Origin: Bacillus sp. AFS073361
GTDB taxonomy: Bacteria > Bacillota > Bacilli > Bacillales > Cytobacillaceae
Assembly: GCF_002567005.1 (NCBI RefSeq)
Contig: NZ_NUZU01000013.1
Location: forward strand, 80,339 to 144,338
Direction of reading: 5' to 3'
Length of the DNA stretch: 64,000 nt
Shown: positions 24,265 through 32,870 of the stretch, piece after piece
Numbering within the stretch: the first letter of the stretch is position 1
How the letters are laid out: each line of letters starts with the position of its first letter
Program-made: the position numbers and the translations under genes
The notes under the pieces: model-generated
The model's input: the letters and a program-made list of their open reading frames with translations, nothing else
Database searches by the model: none
What the model was told of the DNA's origin: nothing

Positions 24265-24732
24265 ATGGAGTCCATGCATCAAGACAGAGATTCTTTTTAT
24301 AAAAAAATAGAAACAGAAATCAATAAGAGAATCCATGCATACACAAATAACAGAAAATTCACTATTGCATTTGGAAATGCTATGGAAACACATGTGAAGC
24401 ATTTAAAAATTCACAGAAGATTAGCAACAAGAAGATTAAATCAGCTTGGACTTCCAAATAAAGATGAAATAAGTGCTATTTCTGTAAGAATCGTAGATTA
24501 TGAGGAAAAGTTAGATCTTTTGGATGAATCTATCTTTTGGATGAATAAAAGACAGAAAGAGAACCGGAACAAGTTAAAAATGATCCGTGAATCATGGGGA
24601 GCTTTGCAAGCCGTATTGGAAAAGGAAACACGGGAAATCCACGCATGTAAACTAAAAAGCTTGGAAGAAGAGCTTAATGAGTTAAAACAATTATTTGAAT
24701 TGAATTTGGAGGAGAAAAAACATGACGAATAA
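24265..24732 (+). CDS. Divergent PhaR-like protein opening the first PHA operon
   Basis: The product (155 aa from the ATG at 24265, which has GAGG seven bases upstream) is highly charged and helical. A core around LGLPNKDEISAISVRI and EEKLDLLDESI aligns with the PhaR core LNLPTKNDIANIASL and EEKIEALEEQI of the gene at 25368. The N-terminal part is shorter than in PhaR and the C-terminus is a glutamate/lysine coiled coil. It overlaps the next gene by eleven bases. PhaR is the partner subunit of class IV PHA synthase, so this paralogue may be an accessory or modulating subunit. Function is inferred. Confidence 0.7.
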   Translation: MESMHQDRDSFYKKIETEINKRIHAYTNNRKFTIAFGNAMETHVKHLKIHRRLATRRLNQLGLPNKDEISAISVRIVDYEEKLDLLDESIFWMNKRQKENRNKLKMIRESWGALQAVLEKETREIHACKLKSLEEELNELKQLFELNLEEKKHDE

Positions 24733-25345
24733 AACTGAAAAAGTATTAGAATCAGAAAATCAAAAAGTAGAGGTTGAAGAGGAACAAAATGCCTCAAGCT
24801 TAGACCTTCTTTGGAAGTTAGGATTCAATGAATTAGATGCTTGGGAAAATCGCTTAAATAAACGAGATACACTTTTCTTAGAAGCAGTCAAGAACTACGT
24901 GGAAATGCTTAAACTGAATCAAGAAAATGCCCTCACCGTTTCGACGCAATTTGGGATGGAACTGAAAGAGTGGGAAGAGGCAGTGCGAGAAGAATTACTT
25001 ATGACAACCACTCCACTACAGCAGTTCTTTCCTGTGAAATCATATGAAGAAATTAACAAAGTTGTTGAGGACATTCAAACTAAAACAGCTCATTTATTAT
25101 TAACCCCAACTAAAGCATTATTAACAGGACAATTAAATTCCTTAGATAAATATGTAGAAACCGTTGAACAGTATATTGCTTATCGAAAAAATGGCAGAGA
25201 CAAATATATTGAGAGTGTTAAGAAAACCAGCAATGTTTTATATGAAAATCAAAAAGTATTTGTAAATATGTTTTCTAAGCAAGTGAAATCTGCGATAATG
25301 CCATTTCAGAATTATATGAAGGATTCTACCGATCAATCCAAATAA
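24722..25345 (+). CDS. PhaP-like phasin paralogue, first PHA operon
   Basis: The 207-aa helical protein opens with an acidic, low-complexity N-terminus, then LDLLWKLGFNELDAW and a long helical body. The segment LLMTTTPLQQFFPVKSYEEIN is nearly repeated in the paralogue at 56540, and TPTKALL corresponds to TPIKSVF in the PhaP at 60246. Phasins coat PHA granules. GGAGGAG precedes the ATG and the gene overlaps its predecessor. Lack of Cys or catalytic motifs fits a structural role. It could also be a synthase-associated factor rather than a coat protein. Confidence 0.75.
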   Translation: MTNKTEKVLESENQKVEVEEEQNASSLDLLWKLGFNELDAWENRLNKRDTLFLEAVKNYVEMLKLNQENALTVSTQFGMELKEWEEAVREELLMTTTPLQQFFPVKSYEEINKVVEDIQTKTAHLLLTPTKALLTGQLNSLDKYVETVEQYIAYRKNGRDKYIESVKKTSNVLYENQKVFVNMFSKQVKSAIMPFQNYMKDSTDQSK

Positions 25346-25367
25346 TGACTAAAAAGGAGTGAGAGTA

Positions 25368-25934
25368 ATGTCTGGTAAAAAACCTTACGATCCAGTTGAA
25401 TCCTTTCATGAGCTTAGTCTTTTATGGGAAAAACAGATAAATGATTTTATCAATCATTGGACGGCTAACAAGGATTTCATAAAAATGTCTAATGCCGGAA
25501 CCGAAATTAATTCTCGGTATCTCGAGGCATTTAAAAAGAATCAGGAAACACTTGCAAGCGTTCTAAATTTACCAACTAAAAATGATATAGCTAATATTGC
25601 ATCATTAACGGTCCAAGCCGAGGAAAAAATTGAAGCTCTTGAGGAACAAATCTTGGATTTGCAGGATTCCATGAAGTCGCAAACTAGAGAAATCGAGAGT
25701 GTTGTGGATATTTCAAAAGAAATCATTAAATTAACAAAGCAGCTTAAAACAGAGTTAGTAAAAACGAAAAAAGAGCAAATAAAGACCAAAGAATTAAAGG
25801 CCGAACTCCAAGAAATGAAGTTAGAGTTAAAGAAATTAACTAACTTTAAAGAAGAATTTGAGTCATTAAAAGGTCTTCTTGAAAAGGACAAAGAAGTGGA
25901 GCGAGAATTAGCAGATTCAGGGACATCGAAATAA
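25368..25934 (+). CDS. phaR: Class IV PHA synthase subunit PhaR, first operon
   Basis: The 188-aa product has the PhaR layout. The N-terminal segment PYDPVESFHELSLLWEKQIN is followed by the conserved LNLPTKNDIANIASL and QAEEKIEALEEQI, then a long lysine/glutamate coiled coil. PhaR binds PhaC and is required for activity in Bacillus class IV synthases. I chose the ATG at 25368 (GGAGTGAG eight bases upstream) over an in-frame GTG at 25359. It sits directly before phaC. Confidence 0.92.
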   Translation: MSGKKPYDPVESFHELSLLWEKQINDFINHWTANKDFIKMSNAGTEINSRYLEAFKKNQETLASVLNLPTKNDIANIASLTVQAEEKIEALEEQILDLQDSMKSQTREIESVVDISKEIIKLTKQLKTELVKTKKEQIKTKELKAELQEMKLELKKLTNFKEEFESLKGLLEKDKEVERELADSGTSK

Positions 25935-25953
25935 ATGAAATGGAGTGGGGAGC

Positions 25954-27024
25954 TTGGGAACAGAAGCACCGTTCAAGGGGAGCATTCCAGAATTTGATTA
26001 TCAAAAAGAAATGGACCGTTGGGCGAATGTCGTAAAACTTTTATCTGAACCTGAACCCAAGGTTGCTCAGACTCCAAGGACTGAAGTATGGAGAAAGAAT
26101 AAATCAGTTTTATGGCATTACCCTGCCAAACAGAAAAAGTATGAGATTCCATTATTTTTTGTGTATTCGCTTTTTAATAAACCATACATTTTAGATATTG
26201 ATCCTAAGAAAAGTGTGATAAAAAACTTAACTGAGATGGGCTATGAAGTGTATTTATTGGATTGGGGTACACCAGGCTATGAAGACAAAAAGATTGGTAT
26301 CGATACGTATGTCGAGAAATATTTAAAAACGGCTGTTAAGCGGGCGCTTCGCCATTCTGAAGCGGAGGAAATTTCACTCGTTGGATATTGTTTAGGCGGC
26401 ACGATTGCCTCTATTTACGCATCTGTAGCCGAGGAACCAATAAAAAATTTAATCGTAGCCACGGTTCCTATTGATTTCAGTACGTTTGTAGGGCCGGAAA
26501 AATGGGTGGAAGGTCTCCAAAGTGGAGATATTAATATCGATCATTTTCTGGATGTTTATGGGGTTGTTCCCCCTAAATATGTGGAATTGATGTTTAGAGC
26601 CATTGGATCACCAATCTATTTTACCAATTATACCATGCTCTTAAATAGGGCCCACGATTCCCGTTATGTTGAAAAATGGCGTCGGATGAATAAATGGACA
26701 CAGGATCAAGTGCCTTTTGCTGGTGAAGCCTATAAACAATTTGTCAATGAATTGATTATAGGTAACAAGCTGGTTAAAGGGGAGTTGATGGTTGGGAAAA
26801 AGGCTGCCGATTTGAAAAATATTCGTGCCAATCTATTCGTAGTTTCAGGGTCTAGAGACAATTTAGTTTTAGAAGAGCAAAGTAAACCAATTCTGGATTT
26901 AGTATCAAGTGAAGACAAAACGTATGTTTGCGTTGAATCAGGGCATGTTGGTCTTGCATTATCTGGTTTATTAGCAGAAATTGTTGATCAATGGGCGTCT
27001 AGTCGTTCCAATCGTCTTTTTTAA
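25954..27024 (+). CDS. phaC: Class IV PHA synthase catalytic subunit PhaC, first operon
   Basis: The roughly 356-aa alpha/beta-hydrolase-fold enzyme polymerises 3-hydroxyacyl-CoA. The synthase lipase box is GYCLGG with the nucleophile Cys146; the Asp is in SGSRDNLVLE and the general-base His in SGHVGLALSG. EVWRKNKSVLWHYPA and YLLDWGTPGYED are class III/IV signatures. I prefer the TTG at 25954 with GGAG eight bases upstream over the GTG at 25945. It has a full paralogue at 57766. Confidence 0.95.
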   Translation: MGTEAPFKGSIPEFDYQKEMDRWANVVKLLSEPEPKVAQTPRTEVWRKNKSVLWHYPAKQKKYEIPLFFVYSLFNKPYILDIDPKKSVIKNLTEMGYEVYLLDWGTPGYEDKKIGIDTYVEKYLKTAVKRALRHSEAEEISLVGYCLGGTIASIYASVAEEPIKNLIVATVPIDFSTFVGPEKWVEGLQSGDINIDHFLDVYGVVPPKYVELMFRAIGSPIYFTNYTMLLNRAHDSRYVEKWRRMNKWTQDQVPFAGEAYKQFVNELIIGNKLVKGELMVGKKAADLKNIRANLFVVSGSRDNLVLEEQSKPILDLVSSEDKTYVCVESGHVGLALSGLLAEIVDQWASSRSNRLF

Positions 27025-27092
27025 ATATAGATTGGAATAAACAGATATATTTCAGTAGGGCAGGTTAGGAGAGGAGAGAGGTTTCCTCACTC

Positions 27093-27875
27093 CTAACTTG
27101 CTCTTTTATGTTTGTTCAAAAATGTCCTCAGAACTTTATTGAATTCATCCTTTGCCTCTAATTTAGCAACATGGCCGGTGTTCCTGAAGATGACAAATTC
27201 TGAGTGCCTAATTTGTTTATGCATTAGAAACTGAACCCAAACGGGTATAACTGAATCATACTGCCCGCCTATAATTAGCGTTGGCACTTTTATCTGTGGG
27301 AGTAATGTTATGTTATTTACTTGTAAACAAGCCTCCATTGATTTAAAAAAGAATTCACGGTTTGGCTTGTAAAATTTAGAGAAGGTCTCGATATTTTCTT
27401 TACTCCATGAATAAAGACAAACCTTTGCAGATCTTTCTGTGACCATTTCAGGTGATTTAATTTCCCCTAAGGCTTTCCTGAAATTAATAAAAAGCGTTCC
27501 GAATTGCTTTGGAGCATAATGGTAAGTACTTACTAACATCAGAGACCGGCACATTCCAGGTGCTTGACGATAAATTTCTTGGGCAACCATTCCCCCCATT
27601 GATAACCCGCATATGTGTGCACTTTCAATTCCCAGCTCTTTTAATATACTAATTACATCATAGGCAAAGCTTTTGATGGAGATCTCCCCTGGTGCAGTGT
27701 ACTCTCCATGCCCCCGTAAATCAGGGATGATTAAGTCATACTGATTCGCAAACTCAAACTGGTTTGCCCACCCCTCCTTTACTTCACCTAGACCGTGAAT
27801 AAAAACCAAAGGCTCACCTGCACCAAACCGCAAATAAGGAATTCCGGAGTAACTTTTGAATATTTCACTCAACAT
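27093..27875 (-). CDS. PHA-cluster alpha/beta hydrolase, possible intracellular PHA depolymerase
   Basis: The 260-aa protein has HGLGEVKEGW, PDLRGHGEY, the nucleophile elbow GLSMGGM with Ser92, GGQYDSVIP for the acid and NTGHVAKLE for the His. It is convergent to phaC, and the same gene in the same position follows the second phaC (58893-59675). A GxSMGG box next to phaC recalls Bacillus PhaZ depolymerases, but sequence alone cannot separate this from an esterase. AGGAGG lies five bases before the ATG. Confidence 0.8.
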   Translation of the reverse strand: MLSEIFKSYSGIPYLRFGAGEPLVFIHGLGEVKEGWANQFEFANQYDLIIPDLRGHGEYTAPGEISIKSFAYDVISILKELGIESAHICGLSMGGMVAQEIYRQAPGMCRSLMLVSTYHYAPKQFGTLFINFRKALGEIKSPEMVTERSAKVCLYSWSKENIETFSKFYKPNREFFFKSMEACLQVNNITLLPQIKVPTLIIGGQYDSVIPVWVQFLMHKQIRHSEFVIFRNTGHVAKLEAKDEFNKVLRTFLNKHKRAS

Positions 27876-27977
27876 TCATTCCTCCTAGTTGTATAATAAC
27901 AACTGTTATTTCCAATATTTGAATGGTCTAAATGGGTATAAAAGTACGATTATTTTATTATATATGTAATTATGGGG

Positions 27978-28009
27978 AAATATTACATATGGGTGTAATG
28001 CACAGATAT
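27978..28009. promoter_or_regulatory. Relic of the phaQ-type promoter/operator box
   Basis: AAATATTAC, five bases, GGTGTAA, three bases, then ACA matches the phaQ promoter region at 59775-59806 base for base at the conserved blocks. It sits at the same place, upstream of the minus-strand hydrolase, but no phaQ-phaP follows here. It may still bind PhaQ and affect the hydrolase promoter. Confidence 0.55.
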
Positions 28010-28136
28010 CAGAGTTACCTGTCTCAAAAGAAAGAGAGAAAGTTTTTAGCTAAAATGGTGTGAATTGGAGTACAACCTGGTAGTTTTGAGTTATGATAAA
28101 AGGATTAAGGACGTTAATTGAAAATGAGGTTCCCTT

Positions 28137-29279
28137 ATGATAAAAAAGTATCTGACATTTCAAAAAAACAATGGAATTGCTCCGTATATTTGGACGGTTC
28201 TTGGCATTTTACCGTTTTACTTTATTTTTCAATCCCCCTCAACCATTGAAATAGTAGTGGGGATATTACTCACATTATTATTCTTTATTCTTTACAGAAT
28301 TGCGTTTATGTCTAAAGGCTGGCCCGTCTATCTATGGACGTTGATCCTGATTGGTATTTCTATTACTGCCACAAGTCTTTTCAATTATGTTTACTTTGCT
28401 TTTTTTCTTGCATATTTTATCGGCAATATTAAAGAAAGAATTGCTTTTTTAACGTTGTATTTTATTCATTTGTTTAGTACGTCGGTATCCATTAACTTCA
28501 GTATTGTCATGCAAGAAAAATTATTTCTGCAGCAATTACCCTTTGTTATTATCATCTGGATTAGTGTCATCCTTCTCCCGTTTAGCATCCATAACAGGAA
28601 GGAAAGAGGTCAACTGGAAGAAAAGTTACTGGATGCCAACAAACGGATTTCAGAGTTAGTTAAAATAGAGGAAAGGCAGCGGATTGCCCGGGACCTTCAT
28701 GATACCCTTGGACAAAAGCTCTCACTTATTGGGTTGAAAACGGATTTGGCCCGAAAGTTAATCTCAAAGGACCCGGAGCAAGCACGGAATGAATTAAAAG
28801 ATGTCCAGCAAACAGCCCGAACAGCATTAAGTGAGGTACGTAAGATGGTGTCATCGATGCGTGGAATCCGACTAAGAGACGAAATTACTCGTGTAGAACA
28901 AATCCTTCACGCGGCTGAAATTAATTTTAGCAGTGAAGGAGATTTTACTCCATCAAAAGTTACTCTGTTTACAGAGAACATTCTCAGCATGTGTATGAAG
29001 GAAGCTGTAAATAATGTTGTCAAACACAGTGGTGCGAAATCTTGCTTCATATCCATTATTCAATCAATGCAGGAATTGGTAATGACCATTCGCGATGATG
29101 GAGTATATAAGGGGGAGAAAGAGACGATGGAAGGCTGCCATGGGCTGATTGGCATGAAAGAGCGCTTGGAATTTATTAATGGGAGTCTAGAAATGAGAAC
29201 CAAAGAAGGAACGACATTAATCATAAAAGTACCAAATGATGTTAAACCAAGGATGGAAAAGGAGGAGAAAAATGATTAA
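28137..29279 (+). CDS. desK: Sensor histidine kinase, DesK-like
   Basis: The 380-aa kinase has four to five N-terminal TM helices (residues 15-150), a dimerisation helix with phospho-acceptor His188 in ARDLHDTLGQKLS, and an HPK7-type ATPase domain (EAVNNVVKHSGA, then GLIGMKERLEFI). His188 is also the phosphorylated residue in B. subtilis DesK, which senses membrane thickness and cold. The response regulator overlaps it by eight bases. The usual des desaturase gene is not in this window, so the sensory input is only inferred. Confidence 0.82.
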   Translation: MIKKYLTFQKNNGIAPYIWTVLGILPFYFIFQSPSTIEIVVGILLTLLFFILYRIAFMSKGWPVYLWTLILIGISITATSLFNYVYFAFFLAYFIGNIKERIAFLTLYFIHLFSTSVSINFSIVMQEKLFLQQLPFVIIIWISVILLPFSIHNRKERGQLEEKLLDANKRISELVKIEERQRIARDLHDTLGQKLSLIGLKTDLARKLISKDPEQARNELKDVQQTARTALSEVRKMVSSMRGIRLRDEITRVEQILHAAEINFSSEGDFTPSKVTLFTENILSMCMKEAVNNVVKHSGAKSCFISIIQSMQELVMTIRDDGVYKGEKETMEGCHGLIGMKERLEFINGSLEMRTKEGTTLIIKVPNDVKPRMEKEEKND

Positions 29280-29871
29280 AATCGTGATTGCTGAGGATCA
29301 GCAAATGCTATTAGGCGCTTTTGGTTCACTTCTTAACTTGGAAGAAGACATGGAAGTGGTTGGAAAGGCATCAAACGGTGAAGAGGCCGTGTTACTGGTG
29401 AAAAAATTCCATCCTGATGTCTGTATTATGGATATCGAAATGCCAGGTAAGAGTGGTCTAGATGCAGCAGAAGAACTAAAGGGTCTAGGCTGTAAAGTAA
29501 TCATATTAACTACTTTTGCCAGAACCGGTTACTTCCAACGTGCGTTGAAAGCAGGTGTGAACGGGTATTTGTTAAAAGACAGTCCGAGTGAAGAGTTGGC
29601 AAGTTCAATCCGTAGTGTAATGTCAGGAAGGAGAATTTATGCACCAGAACTTATGGACGATGTGTATGGTGAGGAAAATCCATTAACAGACAGAGAAAAA
29701 GAAGTGTTGGAGCTCGTTGCAAATGGTAAAAATACAAAGGAAATCGCAGAAGAGCTAAGTATCAAGACTGGAACGGTTAGAAACTATATTTCAATTATCC
29801 TCGATAAACTTGAAGTAAAAAACCGTATCGAGGCGATTACTCAATCCAAAGAAAAAGGCTGGTTTAAATAA
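29272..29871 (+). CDS. desR: NarL/FixJ-type response regulator, DesR-like
   Basis: The 199-aa regulator has an N-terminal receiver with phospho-acceptor Asp54 (CIMDIEMPG), the conserved Thr in ILTTFAR and Lys in LLKDSPSEEL, then a LuxR-type helix-turn-helix (LTDREKEVLELVANG, NTKEIAEELSI). Asp54 matches the DesR position. GGAGGAG precedes the ATG at 29272, which overlaps the kinase stop. It presumably controls a membrane-lipid or transport gene, as DesR does, but the target is not adjacent. Confidence 0.85.
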   Translation: MIKIVIAEDQQMLLGAFGSLLNLEEDMEVVGKASNGEEAVLLVKKFHPDVCIMDIEMPGKSGLDAAEELKGLGCKVIILTTFARTGYFQRALKAGVNGYLLKDSPSEELASSIRSVMSGRRIYAPELMDDVYGEENPLTDREKEVLELVANGKNTKEIAEELSIKTGTVRNYISIILDKLEVKNRIEAITQSKEKGWFK

Positions 29872-29878
29872 GTAGTCA

Positions 29879-29908
29879 ATGAACGGTGTCAGGCACCGTT
29901 CATTTTTT
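29879..29908 (+). terminator. Terminator after desR built on the 13-bp repeat
   Basis: ATGAACGGTG and CACCGTTCAT form a perfect ten-base stem around TCAGG, followed by TTTTTT. The 13-bp repeat supplies the top of the stem and the whole loop. Confidence 0.9.
29885..29897 (-). repeat. 13-bp interrupted palindrome, copy 5
   Basis: This exact copy (GGTGTCAGGCACC on +) is embedded in the desR terminator, where the flanks extend the stem to ten base pairs. Confidence 0.92.
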
Positions 29909-29952
29909 GTTTCTTCAAAGTAGACCAAATCCAATCCATTAGGAAAAAGCAA

Positions 29953-30804
29953 CTAGGCTTCAGCTGCGTTATGGTACTTATCAATAAAACCTTTAATATA
30001 ATTAAAAACTTCCCTAGGACGTTCTTCAGGAAGGGCGTGTCCAGAATCTTTTAAAACAATGAGCTCTGAATTAGTTAAATCCTTGTTTAACTTCTCACCA
30101 ATATTAAGGGGCATTGATTTATCATGATCCCCCCATAGTAATAAACAAGGTGTTTTTATTTGGTTAAGAATTTGGGCAGGCAAGTCTCCTTCGCGATCAC
30201 GAATCATTCTTGTAAGAGCTACAAAAATTTCATCTGATAAAAATGGTTGTAAGTAACCGTTAATCATTTCGTCGTTAATAATGGCGTGATTATAAAGTGC
30301 GTCCTGAAGATTCTTCTTGACCCCCGTCCGTGCAAACCAATATTTTACAAAAAGATGGAAATAGGGTAGGTAACTTGTAATAATCAAAGGCAATTTTGAA
30401 CGCTTGAGATAAGCTGAACTGCAGAGAAGAATAGCTTTGTCCGCAAGTTCTGGCATCATATGGAGGATATTTAAAACAATTTGTCCTCCCATAGAATGAC
30501 CAATAAACGTCATTTTTTTAAGCCCTAATGATTCTGTAAGCTGGATTACTGTATCGGCTAAATTTTTGTAAGAATATACATAGCGGTTACATTTAGCGCT
30601 TTTACCAAAGGGGGGAAGATCAATAGTTAGAACCTGGTACTCCTTTTTCAATAAAGAAATTAAATGGCGAAATGTGAAGGTGGAAGAAAGGAAGCCATGT
30701 AATAAAACAAACGTTTTTTCAGATGTGTGATTAGGATAAAACTCGTAATAAACATTAATGTTATTTACTGGTTGATAACCTGCAAAGACGGTTTGTTCCA
30801 TCAA
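29953..30804 (-). CDS. Alpha/beta-fold hydrolase
   Basis: The 283-aa product has VLLHGFLSSTFTFRHL for the oxyanion hole, IDLPPFGKSAK, the nucleophile elbow IGHSMGGQ with Ser104, LLWGDHDKSMP for the acid and DSGHALPEE for the His. It is less related to the PHA-cluster hydrolases than those are to each other. The layout resembles the epoxide hydrolase/2-hydroxymuconate hydrolase group. The gene is monocistronic on the minus strand between desKR and an ABC exporter. The substrate is unknown. Confidence 0.82.
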   Translation of the reverse strand: MMEQTVFAGYQPVNNINVYYEFYPNHTSEKTFVLLHGFLSSTFTFRHLISLLKKEYQVLTIDLPPFGKSAKCNRYVYSYKNLADTVIQLTESLGLKKMTFIGHSMGGQIVLNILHMMPELADKAILLCSSAYLKRSKLPLIITSYLPYFHLFVKYWFARTGVKKNLQDALYNHAIINDEMINGYLQPFLSDEIFVALTRMIRDREGDLPAQILNQIKTPCLLLWGDHDKSMPLNIGEKLNKDLTNSELIVLKDSGHALPEERPREVFNYIKGFIDKYHNAAEA

Positions 30805-31038
30805 GATCTCTCACCTACTCTTATTAATAAAATAGATGAGTATAATGTTCCCTAAATATCTGTACATACCCAAAAAATATATATCCTAAAAATAAAAACC
30901 CATTAATATCAGCAATTTATATAAATTTCAAAATAACAGTACAAACCTCCCATAAGAATCTGATAAAATTTAATAAAAATGGTTATTTTTGGCGAAGTGT
31001 CCATCCGTCGTGGAAAACTTGAGAGAGTGTCTTTTTGC

Positions 31039-31051
31039 GGTGCCTGACACC
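31039..31051 (+). repeat. 13-bp interrupted palindrome, copy 6
   Basis: It lies 20 bases upstream of the ABC ATPase start codon, so it is probably in the 5' untranslated region. The preceding GTGTCTTT is shared with copy 7, and GTGTC can also pair with GACAC inside the repeat. Confidence 0.9.
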
Positions 31052-31071
31052 AAATTTGGGGGGAATGTAGG

Positions 31072-31980
31072 TTGTCAATTATTGAAGCGTTTGATGTGGA
31101 TAAGGCGTTTAATGGGCGTGATATTTTAAAGGGTGTTTCTTTCGCGATTAAGGAAGGTAGTATTATTGGTCTGCTTGGACCAAATGGGGCTGGAAAGACA
31201 ACGATGATTCGTTTGTTAAATGGAGTAATTAATGCTACGAGCGGTAAGATGAGGGTAATGGGATATGACCCTCAAACAGAGGGTGATGAAATTAGAAAGA
31301 GGGCGGGGATTGTAACGGAGAGTGCCGCCCTGTACCATGACATGAGTGCCTGGGATAATTTGGTCTTCTTTTCTAAAATCTATAATGCCTATGACCCCAA
31401 GCGTATCACTCATCTACTTGAGCAATTTGAAATGATTGAAAAGAAGGACCATTTGGTGGGCACGTTTTCAACGGGGATGAAAAAAAGAATTACCCTAGCA
31501 AAGGCCTTGCTACATAAACCTACGCTTTTGTTCTTGGATGAGCCTACAAATGGGTTAGACCCTGAAGGGATAAACGATGTGATTCATTACCTAAAAAAAG
31601 TAAATAAGGAAGAAAAGGTCACGATTGTCATCTGTTCACATGTTCTGCACCAACTGGAAACTATTTGTGACACCTTCCTATTTTTAAAGGATGGTCAAAT
31701 CGTTGAGAAGGGAACTAGAAGTGAATTAGAGGATCGATATTTGACGAATGTTACTTTATTGGTTGAAACTGGTCTCTTACCAATCGACTCTAAGACATAT
31801 AGGGGCTTTGCTTACATTAGAAAAGATCGGCATAATATTGAGTTTAATCTTCCCTCAAAAAATGAAATACCAGCTCTACTTAAGAGTATTTTAAGTGAAA
31901 CGTGGATTCATTCGTGTGAAATAACCAATAGAAGTTTGGAGTCTTTATATTTTAAAATAAGGGGTGAAAAGCATGAATAA
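31072..31980 (+). CDS. ABC transporter ATP-binding protein (NatA-like)
   Basis: The 302-aa ATPase has Walker A GPNGAGKTT, signature FSTGMKKRITLAKAL, Walker B LLFLDEPTNGLDPEG and switch His in VICSHVL. A C-terminal extension of about 80 residues follows the ATPase core. The TTG start has GGGGGGA seven bases upstream. It overlaps the permease gene by eight bases. The pair is of the ABC-2/NatAB type, which exports sodium, drugs or peptides. In B. subtilis, yvfRS lies next to a DesKR-like pair, but here a hydrolase gene intervenes. Confidence 0.9.
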   Translation: MSIIEAFDVDKAFNGRDILKGVSFAIKEGSIIGLLGPNGAGKTTMIRLLNGVINATSGKMRVMGYDPQTEGDEIRKRAGIVTESAALYHDMSAWDNLVFFSKIYNAYDPKRITHLLEQFEMIEKKDHLVGTFSTGMKKRITLAKALLHKPTLLFLDEPTNGLDPEGINDVIHYLKKVNKEEKVTIVICSHVLHQLETICDTFLFLKDGQIVEKGTRSELEDRYLTNVTLLVETGLLPIDSKTYRGFAYIRKDRHNIEFNLPSKNEIPALLKSILSETWIHSCEITNRSLESLYFKIRGEKHE

Positions 31981-32815
31981 GAACATTATAGCTGCCGTCG
32001 CTCAAAAAGATATTAAGAATACTTTTTCTTCCAAAAAGATATGGGTACCAATGATAATCCTACCTTTATTTCTATGCATTTTACTCCCAGCAATATTTGC
32101 GTATGTTGGTTTAAATACAGAATTAATTGGGGAATCCTCAAAGGATTTAGAAAAACCAATCAATGTCATCATTAAGAACTTTCCGAATGAAGAGTTAAGA
32201 AATACCCTATCTGCGCTTCCCACACTTGGTTACAAATCGGTTTATTTTTTCTTAAACTTTATGATCATCCCATTTTTCTTAATGACTGCTATTATCAATT
32301 CTATGGTTACTTCTTCGAATAGCTTTGCAGGGGAGAAGGAGAGAAATACATTGGAAACATTATTATTTGCTCCGATCACAGTTTCTGAATTGTTTTTTGG
32401 CAAGGTGATTGCATCCTTCATCCCTACAATCGCCATAACGTTTGCCGCTTTTTTACTAAATGCCGTGATTGTAAATCTAATTACTTATCGAATTTTTGAT
32501 GAAATTTTATTTATGAATTCAACCTGGTTACTTTTAATGTTTTGGGTGATCCCAGCCTTAGTAATTTTTAATATTGTTTTGAATGTGCTGGTTTCCGCCA
32601 GAGTAAAATCTTTTCAGGAAGCACAACAATTTGGCGGTATTATGGTGTTACCTGTCGTCGGCCTTATTATCAGCCAAGTTAGTGGGCTTTTCTTCCTAAG
32701 TCCACTAACCTTATTCTTAATTGGAGTTGGTTTACTGGTTGCTAATGGAATCCTACTTAAAATCATCACCAAATTTAACCAGAGAAACACCCTTTTTGAA
32801 AGCCAAATTCACTAA
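31973..32815 (+). CDS. ABC-2 type transporter permease (NatB-like)
   Basis: The 280-aa protein has six TM helices. The NatB-like segment SFAGEKERNTLETLLFAPIT lies in the cytoplasmic loop after the second helix and is diagnostic for ABC-2 exporters of this type. I chose the ATG at 31973 with AAGGGGTG upstream, which overlaps the ATPase stop by eight bases; an in-frame GTG at 31964 is less well placed. The substrate is unknown. Confidence 0.88.
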   Translation: MNKNIIAAVAQKDIKNTFSSKKIWVPMIILPLFLCILLPAIFAYVGLNTELIGESSKDLEKPINVIIKNFPNEELRNTLSALPTLGYKSVYFFLNFMIIPFFLMTAIINSMVTSSNSFAGEKERNTLETLLFAPITVSELFFGKVIASFIPTIAITFAAFLLNAVIVNLITYRIFDEILFMNSTWLLLMFWVIPALVIFNIVLNVLVSARVKSFQEAQQFGGIMVLPVVGLIISQVSGLFFLSPLTLFLIGVGLLVANGILLKIITKFNQRNTLFESQIH

Positions 32816-32857
32816 AATCCGCATTTGTCTTCCTGGGGTGAACAAGTGTCTTCGTGT

Positions 32858-32870
32858 GGTGCCTGACACC
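32858..32870 (+). repeat. 13-bp interrupted palindrome, copy 7
   Basis: It lies between the permease and the IDEAL-domain gene, about 100 bases before the latter. Flanking bases extend the stem to TGGTG/CACCA, and the GTGTCTT to its left is shared with copy 6. Confidence 0.9.
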
